A DNA stretch of 64,000 nucleotides from Piliocolobus tephrosceles (taxonomy: Eukaryota > Chordata > Mammalia > Primates > Cercopithecidae). The notes below the pieces were generated by a model, which ran no database searches, had not been told where the DNA came from, and saw only the letters and a list, made by a program, of their open reading frames with translations. Where the stretch lies: contig NC_045437.1 of NCBI RefSeq assembly GCF_002776525.5, forward strand, positions 135,193,340-135,257,339, given 5' to 3'. Of this stretch, positions 45,093 through 55,570 are shown piece by piece. How positions within the stretch are numbered: the first letter of the stretch is position 1; each line of letters begins with the position of its first letter. The position numbers and the translations under genes were made by a program.

Positions 45093-45289
45093 CCTAGTTA
45101 TGAGGGAATAAGAGCGATGTGGCTGAAGAGTTCCATAGTAGTTGAACCAGAAAATTTTCACTTTCTAAGTTTCCTGTTTTCAATAAATGCATATCACCAA
45201 AGAGACAGAGAGAACTCTGGGAATGAAATTCAGAGCAGTCATGTCTATAAGACAGTGTCTGTAGCCCTAACGAGATTTTCTAGATTTGT

Positions 45290-45440
45290 TTAATGTCTGT
45301 AGAGGGTTTTTTTATATGCAAAGTGTTGTTCTAAGAGCTTCATCTAGAGAGCTTCACCTAGTGTATCTTTATCACAATCCTAGGAGGCAGGTGCTTTATT
45401 ATGGGTATTTTACAAATGAAAAAATTGAGACACAACTCTA
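45290..45440 (-). repeat. MIR SINE fragment
   Basis: GTTGTTCTAAGAGCTTCATC, ATCACAATCCTAGGAGGCAG, TTATTATGGGTATTTTACAA. Confidence 0.65.
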
Positions 45441-45951
45441 CCATGATCAAGCTGGTGATTTTCCTGGCCACTCCAACTATGATGTAATATGCTTGCCATA
45501 TTTATCATCTGTGGTTTTGATGCAGGTTGGTGTTTTTTGTTTTTAAGGAGAATTTGCTTACTCCATTACAAGTTTTAATTGAGCCTTCTTCATGCTATAG
45601 AAATATCTGCTATATAGATAGCAGATACATAAAATCATTAAATACTATTTAAAACTCTCAACAAGAATATTTGTTTTTCCAACAGTTCTTCCCTGACATG
45701 GTTACTACTGACAATCTAGACTTATGCATGTTCAACTAAATTGACCTGGCACATGCTGCTAATACAATCTGAGTGATCTTTCATCGCCCAATTTCACATC
45801 CTTAGATGAAATTATACATATGGGGGTAAGAAATAGTAAACATTTGCCATTCTTGTCAGCAACTTGAGATTGTGTTAATATCAAGACTGCCTTTTCTTCT
45901 GAATGTCTCTTTTTAAATAAATAATCCTTTAAATTGAAGTGCTTCCATTTC
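45441..45951. other. Unassigned; contains a perfect 10-bp hairpin at 45604-45627
   Basis: TATCTGCTAT and ATAGCAGATA surround a 4-base loop. No gene or repeat named. Confidence 0.45.
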
Positions 45952-45991
45952 TATATTAGTAAGGGTTCTTTAGAGAAATAGAACCACTAGG

Positions 45992-46020
45992 AGATGGATG
46001 GATGGATGGGTAGATGGATA
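45992..46020. repeat. (GATG)n microsatellite
   Basis: GATGGATGGATGGATGGGTAG within the LTR, near its 3' end in LTR sense. Confidence 0.85.
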
Positions 46021-46395
46021 ATAGAGATTTATTCTAAGAAATTGGCTCATGCAATTATGGAGGCTGAAAAGTCCCAAGATCTTCCATCTGCAAGCTGAGC
46101 ACCCAGGAAAGATGGTGGTGAAGTTCAATCTGAGTCTAAAGGTCTGAGAACCAGGAGTGCCAATGGTATGAGTTCTAGTCTGAGGGTAGAAGACCGATGT
46201 CACAGCTCAACAGTAGGGCAGAGGGAACAAATTCTCCCTTCTGCTATCGTTTTGTTCTGGTCAGGCCCTCAAGGGATTTGATGAGGTCCACCCGCACTGG
46301 GGAGAACAATCTGCCTTACTCAGTCTACTGATTCAAATGTCAACCTCATCTGGAAACACCCTCACAAAATAAACCCAGAAATAATGTTCAACCAA

Positions 46396-46751
46396 CGTAT
46401 TAGTCTGTCTTCATGCTGCTGATAAAGACATACCCGAAATGGCAACTTACAAAAGAAAGAGGTTTATTGGACTTACAGTTCCACGTGGCTGGAGAGGTCT
46501 CACAATTGTGGCAGAAGGTGAAAGGCACATCTCACATGGCAGCAGACAAGAGAAGAGAGCTTGTGCAGGGAAATTCCTTTTTTTAAAACCATCAGATCTC
46601 GTGAGAATCATTCACTATTACAAGAACAGCACAGAAAAGACCTACCGCCATAATTCAATCACCTCCTACCGAGTTCCTCCCATGACAAGTGGAATTGTGG
46701 GAGTTACCATTCAAAATGAGATCTGGGTAGGGACACAGCCAAACCATATCA
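46396..46751 (-). mobile_element. THE1-type solo LTR nested in the ERVL-type LTR
   Basis: A 356-bp LTR from CGTATTAGTCTGTCTTCATG to CCAAACCATATCA, with GATAAAGACATACCCGAAAT and GAAAGAGGTTTATTGGACTT. Perfect ACCAA duplications at 46391-46395 and 46752-46756. The host LTR continues directly across the insert (TGTTCAACCAA to AATATCTGGGCACCCC). Confidence 0.95.
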
Positions 46752-46810
46752 ACCAAATATCTGGGCACCCCACACTCTATTCAACTTGACACATAAAATT
46801 AACCATCACA

Positions 46811-47739
46811 GTTCCTCTAAGTTAAATGACACTGCTTAGAAATCAAATTGTGCAACATTAGGAAGTGGTAAAAAATTGTAAAAGTGGTAAAAATTGACTA
46901 TTTTTTCTGGTCACAAGAAGTTTCACATATTCATTTTTCTTCTATTCATATGTAAAACTCTTTAAGGCCAGGAATCATGTTATTCAAACTTGTGTTCCCC
47001 TTAAAACTTAGACTGTTTCTTAGAACAGAGGAGGTACAGTACAACTAAGTTGGAGAAAACAATATAAAGTCATTGAACACTTAAAGTGAATTATGGGATC
47101 AGTTCATTTACACTAAAATGTAACTCCTAAGCAAAAGCACTTATTATTTAGAGGACATACTATGTGCAAGTTCAGCATTTAATGGCTAAATTATCCATTG
47201 AAATGAGTGTTACTCTTCCCAGAGGTGTTCACATGGATCTGCAGCTCAGGCCAAATTAATAGCAACTGTGGCCAACATCTTAATTTTTTCCCTTGCTAAA
47301 TTACTATAGAAATGAATTTTAGCAACTTAATCCACCCAGCTTAAACTAATTCTTCATTAAAGCATAACTTTCTCCCATAGGGAGACTTCTAAATCCAGCA
47401 GATAGAAGCATGGACACCTCCGGTTTGTTTTAATTATTTTTCTTAAATGAGAAGCTGAGCACATTCTGCCAAGGATTAAATCACCTCAGGTCTCACAAAT
47501 TTGGTATTCTCAAACTAAATCCGTGTTCTCATGTTGCAATTCTTTTACAACTAGAAGAAAACCACTTCATAAAGTATTGAAATGACCCAAGAAGGTGGCA
47601 AAAGCTTAGGTAAGTCTATATCTCCTAACATTTCTACTACGTTCAATGTTAATATCCTAAAAGGCTATGTATTATATTTCTCTTTCAACCTCTAATAGGC
47701 TTTTCTTGCCTGACTTCAAATAAGTGAAAAATTATTTTA
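46811..47739. other. Mostly unassigned; weak L2 3' end at 46930-47055
   Basis: CTCTTTAAGGCCAGGAATCA and TTAGAACAGAGGAGGTACAG resemble a sense L2 terminus. The rest is unassigned. Confidence 0.4.
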
Positions 47740-48945
47740 TAAAGTTAAAACACTCAAGAGAATGAGAAGACAAACCACAGGTTAGGAGAAAATATTTGCA
47801 GAAGACATACCTGATAAAGGACTGTTATCCAAAGTATATTAAGAACTCTTAAAACTCAACAATAAGAAAATAAACAATCCAATTTAAAAAATGAACCAAA
47901 GCTCTAAACAGACATTTCACAAAAGAAGATATATGATGACAAACAGGTATATGAAAAGATGCTGTACGTTATATGTTGTCAGGAAAATGCAAATTAAGAT
48001 AACAATAATATATCATTGGTAGACATCATAATATAATAATAATAATAATATATATCATTATTCACCTATTAGAATGACCCAGATCCAGAACACTGACAAC
48101 ACCAAATGCTGTTGAGTGAGGATGTGAAGCCACAGGAACTTTCATTCATTGCTGGTGGGAATGCAAATTAGTAGTCACTTTAGAAGACAGTTTGACAGTT
48201 CCTTACAAAATTAAACATACTCTAATCATATGATCCACTAATCTCACTCCCTGATATTTACTCAAAGGAGTTTAAACTTGTGTCACAGAAAAACCTGCAC
48301 ACAGATGTTTTTAGCAGCTTTATTTATAATTTCCAAAGCTTGGAAGCAACCAAGATGTCTTTCAGTAGGCGAAAGATAAACTGCGGTTCATTCTTATAAT
48401 GGAATATTATTCAGCATTCGAAAGAAATGAGCTATCAAGCCCTGAAAATATGTGTAGTAAACTTAAATACATATTACTAAGTGAAAGAAGCCAATCTGGA
48501 AAGGCTACATGCTATATGACTCCAATTACGTGACATTCTGGAGAAGGCAAAACTATGGAGACAATAAAAAGATCAGGGGTTGTCAGGGGTTGAGGGGAGG
48601 GAGGGATGAATAGGTGGAGCAGAGAGGATTTTTAAGGCAGCAAAACTACTCTGTATGATATATAATTGTAGACACATATCATTATGCATCTGTCCGAATC
48701 CACAGAACATACAACACCAAGAGTAACCCCTAATGCAAACTATGGACTCTGGGTGATTATGGTGTGTCAATGCAGGTTCATTAACTATAACAAACAGACC
48801 ACTCTGGTGAAGGATGTTCACGATGGGGGAGGCTATGCAAGTGTGAGAGCAGGGGGTATATGTAAGATCCCTGTAATTTCCTCTGAATTTTGCTGCAAAC
48901 CTAAAACTGCTTTAAAGCAATAAAGTCTATTTTTTAAAAAGTTAA
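47740..48945 (+). mobile_element. Old L1 (L1MB-like) ORF2 C-terminus and 3'UTR
   Basis: ORF2-derived part: GGAGAAAATATTTGCAGAAG, ATACCTGATAAAGGACTGTT, AATGCAAATTAAGATAACAA, CATTGCTGGTGGGAATGCAA, TAATGGAATATTATTCAGCA. 3'UTR: CATACAACACCAAGAGTAAC, ACTATGGACTCTGGGTGATT, ACCTAAAACTGCTTTAAAGC, ending AATAAAGTCTATTTTTTAAA. An ATA-rich run lies at 48030-48057. All frames are broken. Confidence 0.88.
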
Positions 48946-48989
48946 ACACTGGCTTAACATCAAAAGGTATTCTCATAAAATGGATCCAA

Positions 48990-49214
48990 GTTTTTCTATT
49001 TTTGGTTAATATATCTGCTTATTCTTAATCACAAAACATTTTATAACATTGATTACTCTTTTGAAACTAGCAATTTAAATGGATTTAAAGCGTCTATTCT
49101 TTGACTCTAAAATTCCACTTCAAGATATCAATCCCACGGAGATGTTTTACACATGCACAAGAAATGTATACAAGGTATTCACTGCAACCTTGATTATAAT
49201 TTAAAAAGTTTTAA
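48990..49214 (+). mobile_element. Old L1 ORF2 fragment, left of the L1PA insertion
   Basis: TTTGACTCTAAAATTCCACT, ATCAATCCCACGGAGATG and ACAAGGTATTCACTGCAACC are the decayed equivalent of the late ORF2 segment (54835-54940 in the young L1). It continues at 55400 on the far side. Confidence 0.7.
49203..49214. repeat. Left 12-bp target-site duplication of the L1PA
   Basis: AAAAAGTTTTAA, repeated at 55388-55399. It is preceded by TT, giving the L1 endonuclease target TT/AAAAA. Confidence 0.9.
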
Positions 49215-49215
49215 T

Positions 49216-50251
49216 GGGGGGGGGCGGAGCAAGATGGCCGAATAGGAACAGCTACAGTCTCCAACGCCCAGCGCCAGCGACACAGAAGACCGGTGATTTC
49301 TGCATTTTCAACTGAGGTACTGGGGTCATCTCACTAGGGAGTGCCGGACAATTGGTGCTGGTCAGCTGCTGCAGCCCGACCAGTGAGAGCTGAAGCAGGG
49401 CAAGGCATCGCCTCACCTGGGAAGCACAAGGGGGAAGGGAATCCCTTTTCCTAGCCAGGGGAACTGAGACACACAATACCTGGAAAATCGGGTAACTCCC
49501 ACCCCAATACTGCGCTTTAAGCAAACGGGCACACCAGGAGAATATATCCCACACCTGGCCGGGAGGGTCCCACGCCCACGGAGCCTCCCTCATGGCTAAC
49601 ACAGCAGTCTGTGATCTAACCACAAGGCAGCAGCGAGGCTGGGGGAGGGGCGCCCACCATTGCTGAGGCTTAAGTAGGTAAACAAAGCACCTGGGAAGCT
49701 CGAACTGGGTGGAGCTCATAGCAGCTCAAGGAAACCTGCCTGTCTCTGTAGACTCCACCTCTGGGGACAGGGCACAGCTAAACAACAACAACAACAAAAG
49801 CAGCAGAAACCTCGGCAGATGCAAACGACTCTGTCTGACAGCTTCGAAGAGAGCAGTGGATCTCCCAACACGGAGGTTGAGATCTGAGAAGGGACAGACT
49901 ACCTGCTCAAGTGGGTTCCTGACCCCTGAGTAGCCTAACTGGGAGACAACCCCCACTAGGGGCAGTCTGACACCCCACACCTCACAGGGTGGAGTACACC
50001 CCTGAGAGGAAGCTTCCAAAGTAAGAATCAGACAGGTACACTCGCTGTTCAGCAATATTCTATCTTCTGCAACCTCTGCTGCTGATACCCTGGCAAACGG
50101 TCTGGAGTGGACCTCAAGCAATCTCCAACAGACCTACAGCTGAGGGTCCTGACTGTTAGAAGGAAAACTATCAAACAGGAAGGACATCTATACCAAAACC
50201 CCATCAGTACGTCACCATCATCAAAGACCAGAGGCAGATAAAACCACAAAG
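49216..50251 (+). promoter_or_regulatory. L1PA 5'UTR with internal promoter
   Basis: A 1036-bp GC-rich leader. A G9 start is followed by CAAGATGGCC at 49230-49239, the YY1-binding site that sets the L1 start site. A (CAA)n run lies at 49781-49797. In L1PA elements this region drives RNA polymerase II transcription without a TATA box and also carries an antisense promoter in its middle. Whether either still works here cannot be read from sequence alone. Confidence 0.85.
49230..49239 (+). promoter_or_regulatory. YY1 binding site in L1 5'UTR
   Basis: CAAGATGGCC close to the 5' end, at the conserved position that directs accurate L1 initiation. Confidence 0.8.
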
Positions 50252-51268
50252 ATGGGGAAAAAGCAGGGCAGAAAAGCTGGAAATTCAAAAAATAAGAGCA
50301 CATCTCCCCCTGCAAAGGAGCACAGCCCATCGCCAGCAATGGATCAAAGCTGGTCAGAGAATGACTTTGACGAGATGAGAGAAGAAGGCTTCAGTCTATC
50401 AAACTTCCCAGAGCTAAAGGAGGAATTACGTACCCAGCACAAAGAAACTAAAAATCTTGAAAAAAGAGTGGAAGAATTGACAGCTAGACTAATTAATGCA
50501 GAGAAGGTCATAAATGAAATGACAGAGATGAAAACCATGACACGAGAAATACGTGACAAATGGACAAGCTTCAGTAACCAACGCGATCAACTAGAAGAAA
50601 GAGTATCAGCGATTGAGGATCAAATGAATGAAATGAAGTGAGAAGAGAAACCAAAAGAAAAAAGAAGAAAAAGAAATGAACAAAGCCTGCACAAAGTATG
50701 GGATTATGTTAAAAGACCAAATCTACGTCTGATTGGGGTGCCTGAAAGTGAGGGGGAAAATGGAACCAAGTTGGAAAACACTCTTCAGGATATTATCCAG
50801 GAGAACTTCCCCAACCTAGTAGGGCAGGCCAACATTCAAATTCAGGAAATACAGAGAATGCCACAAAGATACTCCTCGAGAAGAGCAACTCCAAGACACA
50901 TAATTGCCAGATTCACCAAAGTTGAAATGAAGGAAAAAATCTTAAGGGCAGCCAGAGAGAAAGGTCGGGTTACCCACAAAGGGAAGCCCATCAGACTGAC
51001 AGCAGATCTCTCGGCAGAAACTCTACAAGCCAGAAGAGAGTGGGGGCCAATATTCAACGTTCTTAAAGAAAAGAATTTTAAACCTAGAATTTCATATCCA
51101 GCCAAACTAAGTTTCATAAGTGAAGGAGAAATAAAATCGTTTACAGATAAGCAAATGCTTAGAGATTTTGTCACCATCAGGCCTGCCTTACAAGAGACCC
51201 TGAAGGAAGCCCTAAACATGGAAAGGAACAACCAGTACCAGCCATTGCAAAAACATGCCAAAATGTAA
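50252..51268 (+). pseudogene. L1 ORF1 (RNA-binding chaperone) with one in-frame stop
   Basis: ORF1p is the trimeric nucleic-acid chaperone that coats L1 RNA in the cytoplasmic particle. From the ATG at 50252 (context AAGATGG) to the terminator at 51266-51268 the frame spans 339 codons including the stop, the normal length. A single TGA at 50639-50641 (codon 130), at a position normally occupied by an arginine CGA codon, breaks it in the coiled-coil domain; this looks like CpG decay. The basic N-terminus, the coiled coil (about residues 50-150), the RRM (about 157-252) and the C-terminal domain can all be read without a frameshift. A downstream ATG at 50738 opens the RRM and C-terminal part alone (176 codons). 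Confidence 0.93.
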
Positions 51269-51331
51269 AGACCATCAAGGCTAGGAAGAAACTGCATCAA
51301 CTAATGAGCAAAATAACCAGTTAATATCATA

Positions 51332-54300
51332 ATGGCAGGATCAAGTTCACACATAACAATATTAACCTTAAATGTAAGTGGACTAAATGCTCCAATTAAA
51401 AGACACAGACTGGCAAACTGGATAAAGAGTCAAGACCCATCACTCTGCTGTATGCAGGAGACCCATCTCACATGCAGAGACATACATAGGCTCAAAATAA
51501 AGGGATGGAGGAAGATCTACCAAGCAAATGAGAACAAAAAAAAGCAGGGGTTGCAATACTAGGCTCTGATAAAACAGACTTTAAACCATCAAAGATCAAA
51601 AGAGACAAAGAAGGCCATTACATAATGGTAAAGGGATCAATTCAACAGGAAGAGCTAACTATCCTAAATATATATGCACCCAATACAGGAGCACCCAGAT
51701 TCATAAAGCAAGTCCTTAGAGACTTACAAAGAGACTTAGACTCCCATACAATAATAATGGGAGACTTCAACACTCCACTGTCAACATTAGACAGATCAAC
51801 GAGACAGAAACTTAACAAGGATATCCAGGAATTGAACTCATCTCTGCACCAAGCGGACCTAATAGACATCTATAGAACTCTCCACCCCAAATCAACAGAA
51901 TATACATTCTTCTCAGCACCACATCGCACTTATTCCAAAATTGACCACATAATTGGAAGTAAAGCACTCCTCAGCAAATGTAAAAGAACAGAGATTATAA
52001 CAAACTGTCTCTCTGACCACAGTGCAATCAAACTAGAACTCAGGACTAAGAAACTCAATCAAAACCGCTCAACTACATGGAATCTGAACAACCTGCTCCT
52101 GAATGACTACTGGGTACATAACGAAATGAAGGCAGAAATAAAGATGTTCTTTGAAAACAATGAGAACGAAGATACAACATACCAGAATCTCTGGGACACA
52201 TTTAAAGCAGTGTGTAGAGGGAAATTTATAGCACTAAATGCCCACAAGAGAAAGCTGGAAAGATCTAAAATTGACACTCTAACATCACAATTAAAAGAAC
52301 TAGAGAAGCAAGAGCAAACACATTCAAAAGCTAGCAGAAGGCAAGAAATAGCTAAGATCAGAGCAGAACTGAAGGAGACAGAGACACAAAAAACCCTCCA
52401 AAAAATCAATGAATCCAGGAGTTGGTTTTTTGAAAAAATCAACAAAATTGACAGACCACTAGCAAGACAAATAAAGAAGAAAAGAGAGAGGAATCAAATA
52501 GACGCAATAAAAAATGATAAAGGGGATATCACCACCGACCCCAGAGAAATACAAACTACCATCAGAGAATACTATAAACACCTCTATGCAAATCAACTAG
52601 AAAATCTAGAAGAAATGGATAATTTCCTGGACACTTACACTCTTCCAAGACTAAACCAGGAAGAAGTTGAATCCCTGAATAGACCAATAGCAGGCTCTGA
52701 AATTGAGGCAATAATTAATAGCCTACCAACAACAAAAAGTCCAGGACCAGATGGATTCACAGCTGAATTCTACCAGAGGTACAAGGAGGAGCTGGTACCA
52801 TTCCTTCTGAAACTATTCCAATCAATAGAAAAAGAGGGAATCCTCCCTAACTCATTTTATGAGGCCAACATCATCCTGATACCAAAACCTGGCAGAGACA
52901 CAACAAAAAAAGAGAATTTTAGACAAATATCCCTGATGAACATCGATGCAAAAATCCTCAATAAAATACTGGCAAACTGGATTCAGCAGCACATCCAAAA
53001 GCTTATCCACCATGATCAAGTGGGCTTCATCCCTGGGATGCAAGGCTGGTTCAACATTCACAAATCAATAAATGTAATCCAGCATATAAACAGAAACAAA
53101 GACAAGAACCACATGATTATCTCAATAGATGCAGAAAAGGCTTTTGACAAAATTCAACAGCCCTTCATGCTAAAAACGCTCAATTAATTCGGTATTGATG
53201 GAACGTACCTCAAAATAATAAGAGCTATTTATGACAAACCCACAGCTAATATCATACTGAATGGGCAAAAACTGGAAAAATTCCCTTTGAAAACTGGCAC
53301 AAGACAGGGATGCCCTCTCTCCCCACTCCTATTCAACATAGTGTTGGAAGTTCTGGCTAGGGCAATCAGGCAAGAGAAAGAAATCAAGGGTATTCAGTTA
53401 GGAAAAGAAGAAGTCAAATTGTCCCTGTTTGCAGATGACATGATTGTATATTGAGAAAACCCCATCATCTCAGCCCAAAATCTCCTTAAGCTGATAAGAA
53501 ACTTCAGCAAAGTCTCAGGATACAAAATTAATGTGCAAAAATCACAAGCATTCTTATACACCAGTAACAGACAAACAGCCAAATCATTAATGAACTTCCA
53601 TTCACAATTGCTTCAAAGAGAATAAAATACCTGGGAATCCAACTTACAAGGGATGTGAAGGACCTCTTCAAGGAGAACTACAAACCACTGCTCAGTGAAA
53701 TAAAAGAGGACACAAACAAATGGAAGAACATACCATGCTCATGGATAGGAAGAATCAATATCCTGAAAATGGCCATACTGCCCAAGGTTATTTATAGATT
53801 CAATGCCATCCCCATCAAGCTACCAATGAGCTTCTTCACAGAATTGGAAAAAACTGCTTTAAAGTTCATATGGAACCAAAAAAGAGCCCACATTGCCAAG
53901 ACAATCCTAAGCCAAAAGAACAAAGCTGGAGGCATCACACTACCTGACTTCAAACTATACTACAAGGCTACAGTAACCAAAACAGCATGGTACTGCTACC
54001 AAAACACAGATACAGACCAATGGAACAGAACAGAGTCCTCAGAAATAATACCACACATCTACAGCCATCTGATCTTTGACAAACCTGAGAGAAACAAGAA
54101 ATGGGGAAAGGATTCCCTATTTAATAAATGGTGCTGGGAAAATTGGCTAGCCACAAGTAGAAAGCTGAAACTGGATCCTTTCCTTACTCCTTATATGAAG
54201 ATTAATTCAAGATGGATTAGAGACTTAAATGTTAGACCTAATACCATAAAAACCCTAGAAGAAAACCTAGGTAGTACCATTCAAGACATAGGCATGGACA

Positions 54301-55154
54301 AGGACTTCATGTCTAAAACACCAAAAGCAACGGCAGCAAAAGCAAAAATTGACAAATGGGATCTCATTAAACTAAAGAGCTTCTGCACAGCAAAAGAAAC
54401 TACCATCAGAGTGAACAGGCAACCTTCAGAATGGGAGAAAATTTTTGCAATCTACTCATCTGACAAAGGGCTAATATCCAGAATCTACAAAGAACTCAAA
54501 CAAATTTACAAGAAAAAAACAAACAAACCCATCAAAAAGTGGGCAAAGGATATGAACAGACATTTCTCAAAAGAAGACATTCATACAGCCAACAGACACA
54601 TGAAAAAATGCTCATCATCACTTGCCGTCAGAGAAATGCAAATCAAAACCACAATGAGATACCATCTCACACCAGTTAGAATGGCAATCATTAAAAAGTC
54701 AGGAAACAACAGGTGCTGGAGAGGATGTGGAGAAATAGGAACACTTTTACACTGTTGGTGGGATTGTAAACTAGTTCAACCATTATGGAAAACAGTATGG
54801 CAATTCCTCAAGGATCTAGAACTAGATGTACCATATGACCCAGCCATCCCACTACTGGGTATATACCCAAAGGATTATAAATCATGCTGCTATAAAGACA
54901 CATGCACACGTATGTTTATTGCAGCACTATTCACAATAGCAAAGACTTGGAATCAACCCAAATGTCCATCTGTGACAGACTGGATTAAGAAAATGTGGCA
55001 CATATACACCATGGAATACTATCCAGCCATACAAAAGGATGAGTTTGCGTCCTTTGTAGGGACATGGATGCAGCTGGAAACCATCATTCTTAGCAAACTA
55101 TCACAAGAACAGAAAACCAAACACCACATGTTCTCACTCATAGGTGGGAACTGA
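51332..55154 (+). pseudogene. L1 ORF2 (endonuclease/reverse transcriptase) with two frameshifts and two stops
   Basis: ORF2p nicks target DNA and reverse-transcribes L1 RNA. The start ATG (51332) follows ORF1 by 63 bp, as usual. Endonuclease residues are visible (N14, E43, the GDFN motif, the later SDH). After the A8 run at 51536-51543 one base is missing, which shifts the frame at about codon 70. The frame then runs open from about 51544 to a TAA at 53185-53187. A TGA at 53452-53454 follows the catalytic FADD motif (53428-53439) by a few codons. A loss that looks like 4 nt near 53578 shifts the frame again. The last part to 55154 is open, with the cysteine-rich motif CWRGCGEIGTLLHCWWDC near 54714-54767. 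No functional enzyme can be made. Confidence 0.95.
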
Positions 55155-55392
55155 ACAATGAGATCACTTGGACTCGGGAAGGGGAACATCACACACCGGG
55201 GCCTATCATGGGGAGGGGAGAGGGGGGAGGGATTGCATTGGGAGTTATACCTGATATAAATGATGAATTGATGGGTGCTGACGAGTTGATGGGTGCAGCA
55301 CACCAACATGGCACAAGTATACATATGTAACAAGCCTGCACGTTATGCACACGTACCCTAGAACTTAAAGTATAATAAAAAGAAAAAAAAAA
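55155..55392 (+). other. L1PA 3'UTR, poly(A) signal and A-tail
   Basis: A short 3'UTR with a G-rich polypurine tract. AGTATAATAAAAAG near 55370 contains the AATAAA signal, followed directly by the A-rich tail. Confidence 0.9.
55210..55231 (+). other. G-quadruplex-type motif in L1 3'UTR
   Basis: G runs of 4, 4, 6 and 3 bases with loops of 1-3 bases, denser than the motif in the first L1 copy at 1141-1160. Confidence 0.7.
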
Positions 55393-55399
55393 GTTTTAA
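55388..55399. repeat. Right 12-bp target-site duplication of the L1PA
   Basis: AAAAAGTTTTAA, a perfect copy of 49203-49214, overlapping the end of the A-tail. Confidence 0.9.
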
Positions 55400-55570
55400 C
55401 CAACCAAAATGTCCATCAGTGGCAGAATACCTAAATAAAAATACATTACATTAATACTACGATATAATGTGGAATGAAGTGAAATTATGCGATGTAATAT
55501 GACATCATATTCAAGGCACATTGTGTGATAGAAAAAAGTGTCACAATTCAGCCTCATATGTGTAAGGAAC
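55400..55570 (+). mobile_element. Old L1 ORF2 fragment, right of the L1PA insertion
   Basis: CCAACCAAAATGTCCATCAG, then GGCAGAATACCTAAATAAAA and ATAATGTGGAATGAAGT, continues the L1 segment that ends at 49214 with nothing missing. Confidence 0.7.

Larger units (their letters stand above)
45952..46810 (-). mobile_element. ERVL-type LTR, split by a THE1 LTR
   Basis: About 498 bp of LTR after removing the THE1 insert: left end TATATTAGTAAGGGTTCTTT, then TTGGCTCATGCAATTATGGA, CTGAGAACCAGGAGTGCC and GTTCTGGTCAGGCCCTCAAG; right end ACATAAAATTAACCATCACA. An antisense AATAAA signal lies near 46028. Possible decayed 5-bp duplication: ATTTC (45947-45951) versus GTTCC (46811-46815), differing by two transitions. 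I recognise the sequence as a common ERVL/MaLR-type LTR but cannot give the family name. Confidence 0.75.
49216..55392 (+). mobile_element. Full-length L1PA LINE (about 6.2 kb), coding-dead
   Basis: Complete from the G-rich 5' start with the YY1 site through 5'UTR, ORF1, 63-bp spacer, ORF2, 3'UTR, AATAAA and A-tail, with matching target duplications and no 3' transduction. The 3'UTR carries the short duplication (TTGATGGGTGCTGACGAG) typical of mid-age L1PA, and the ORF1 coiled coil differs from that of the youngest subfamilies, so I place it around L1PA6-L1PA8. It was inserted into an older L1. The coding lesions described for ORF1 and ORF2 make it unable to move on its own. Confidence 0.97.

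Noticed and set aside
46439..46789. 116-codon open frame on +
   Set aside because: It lies antisense within the THE1 LTR, which is non-coding.
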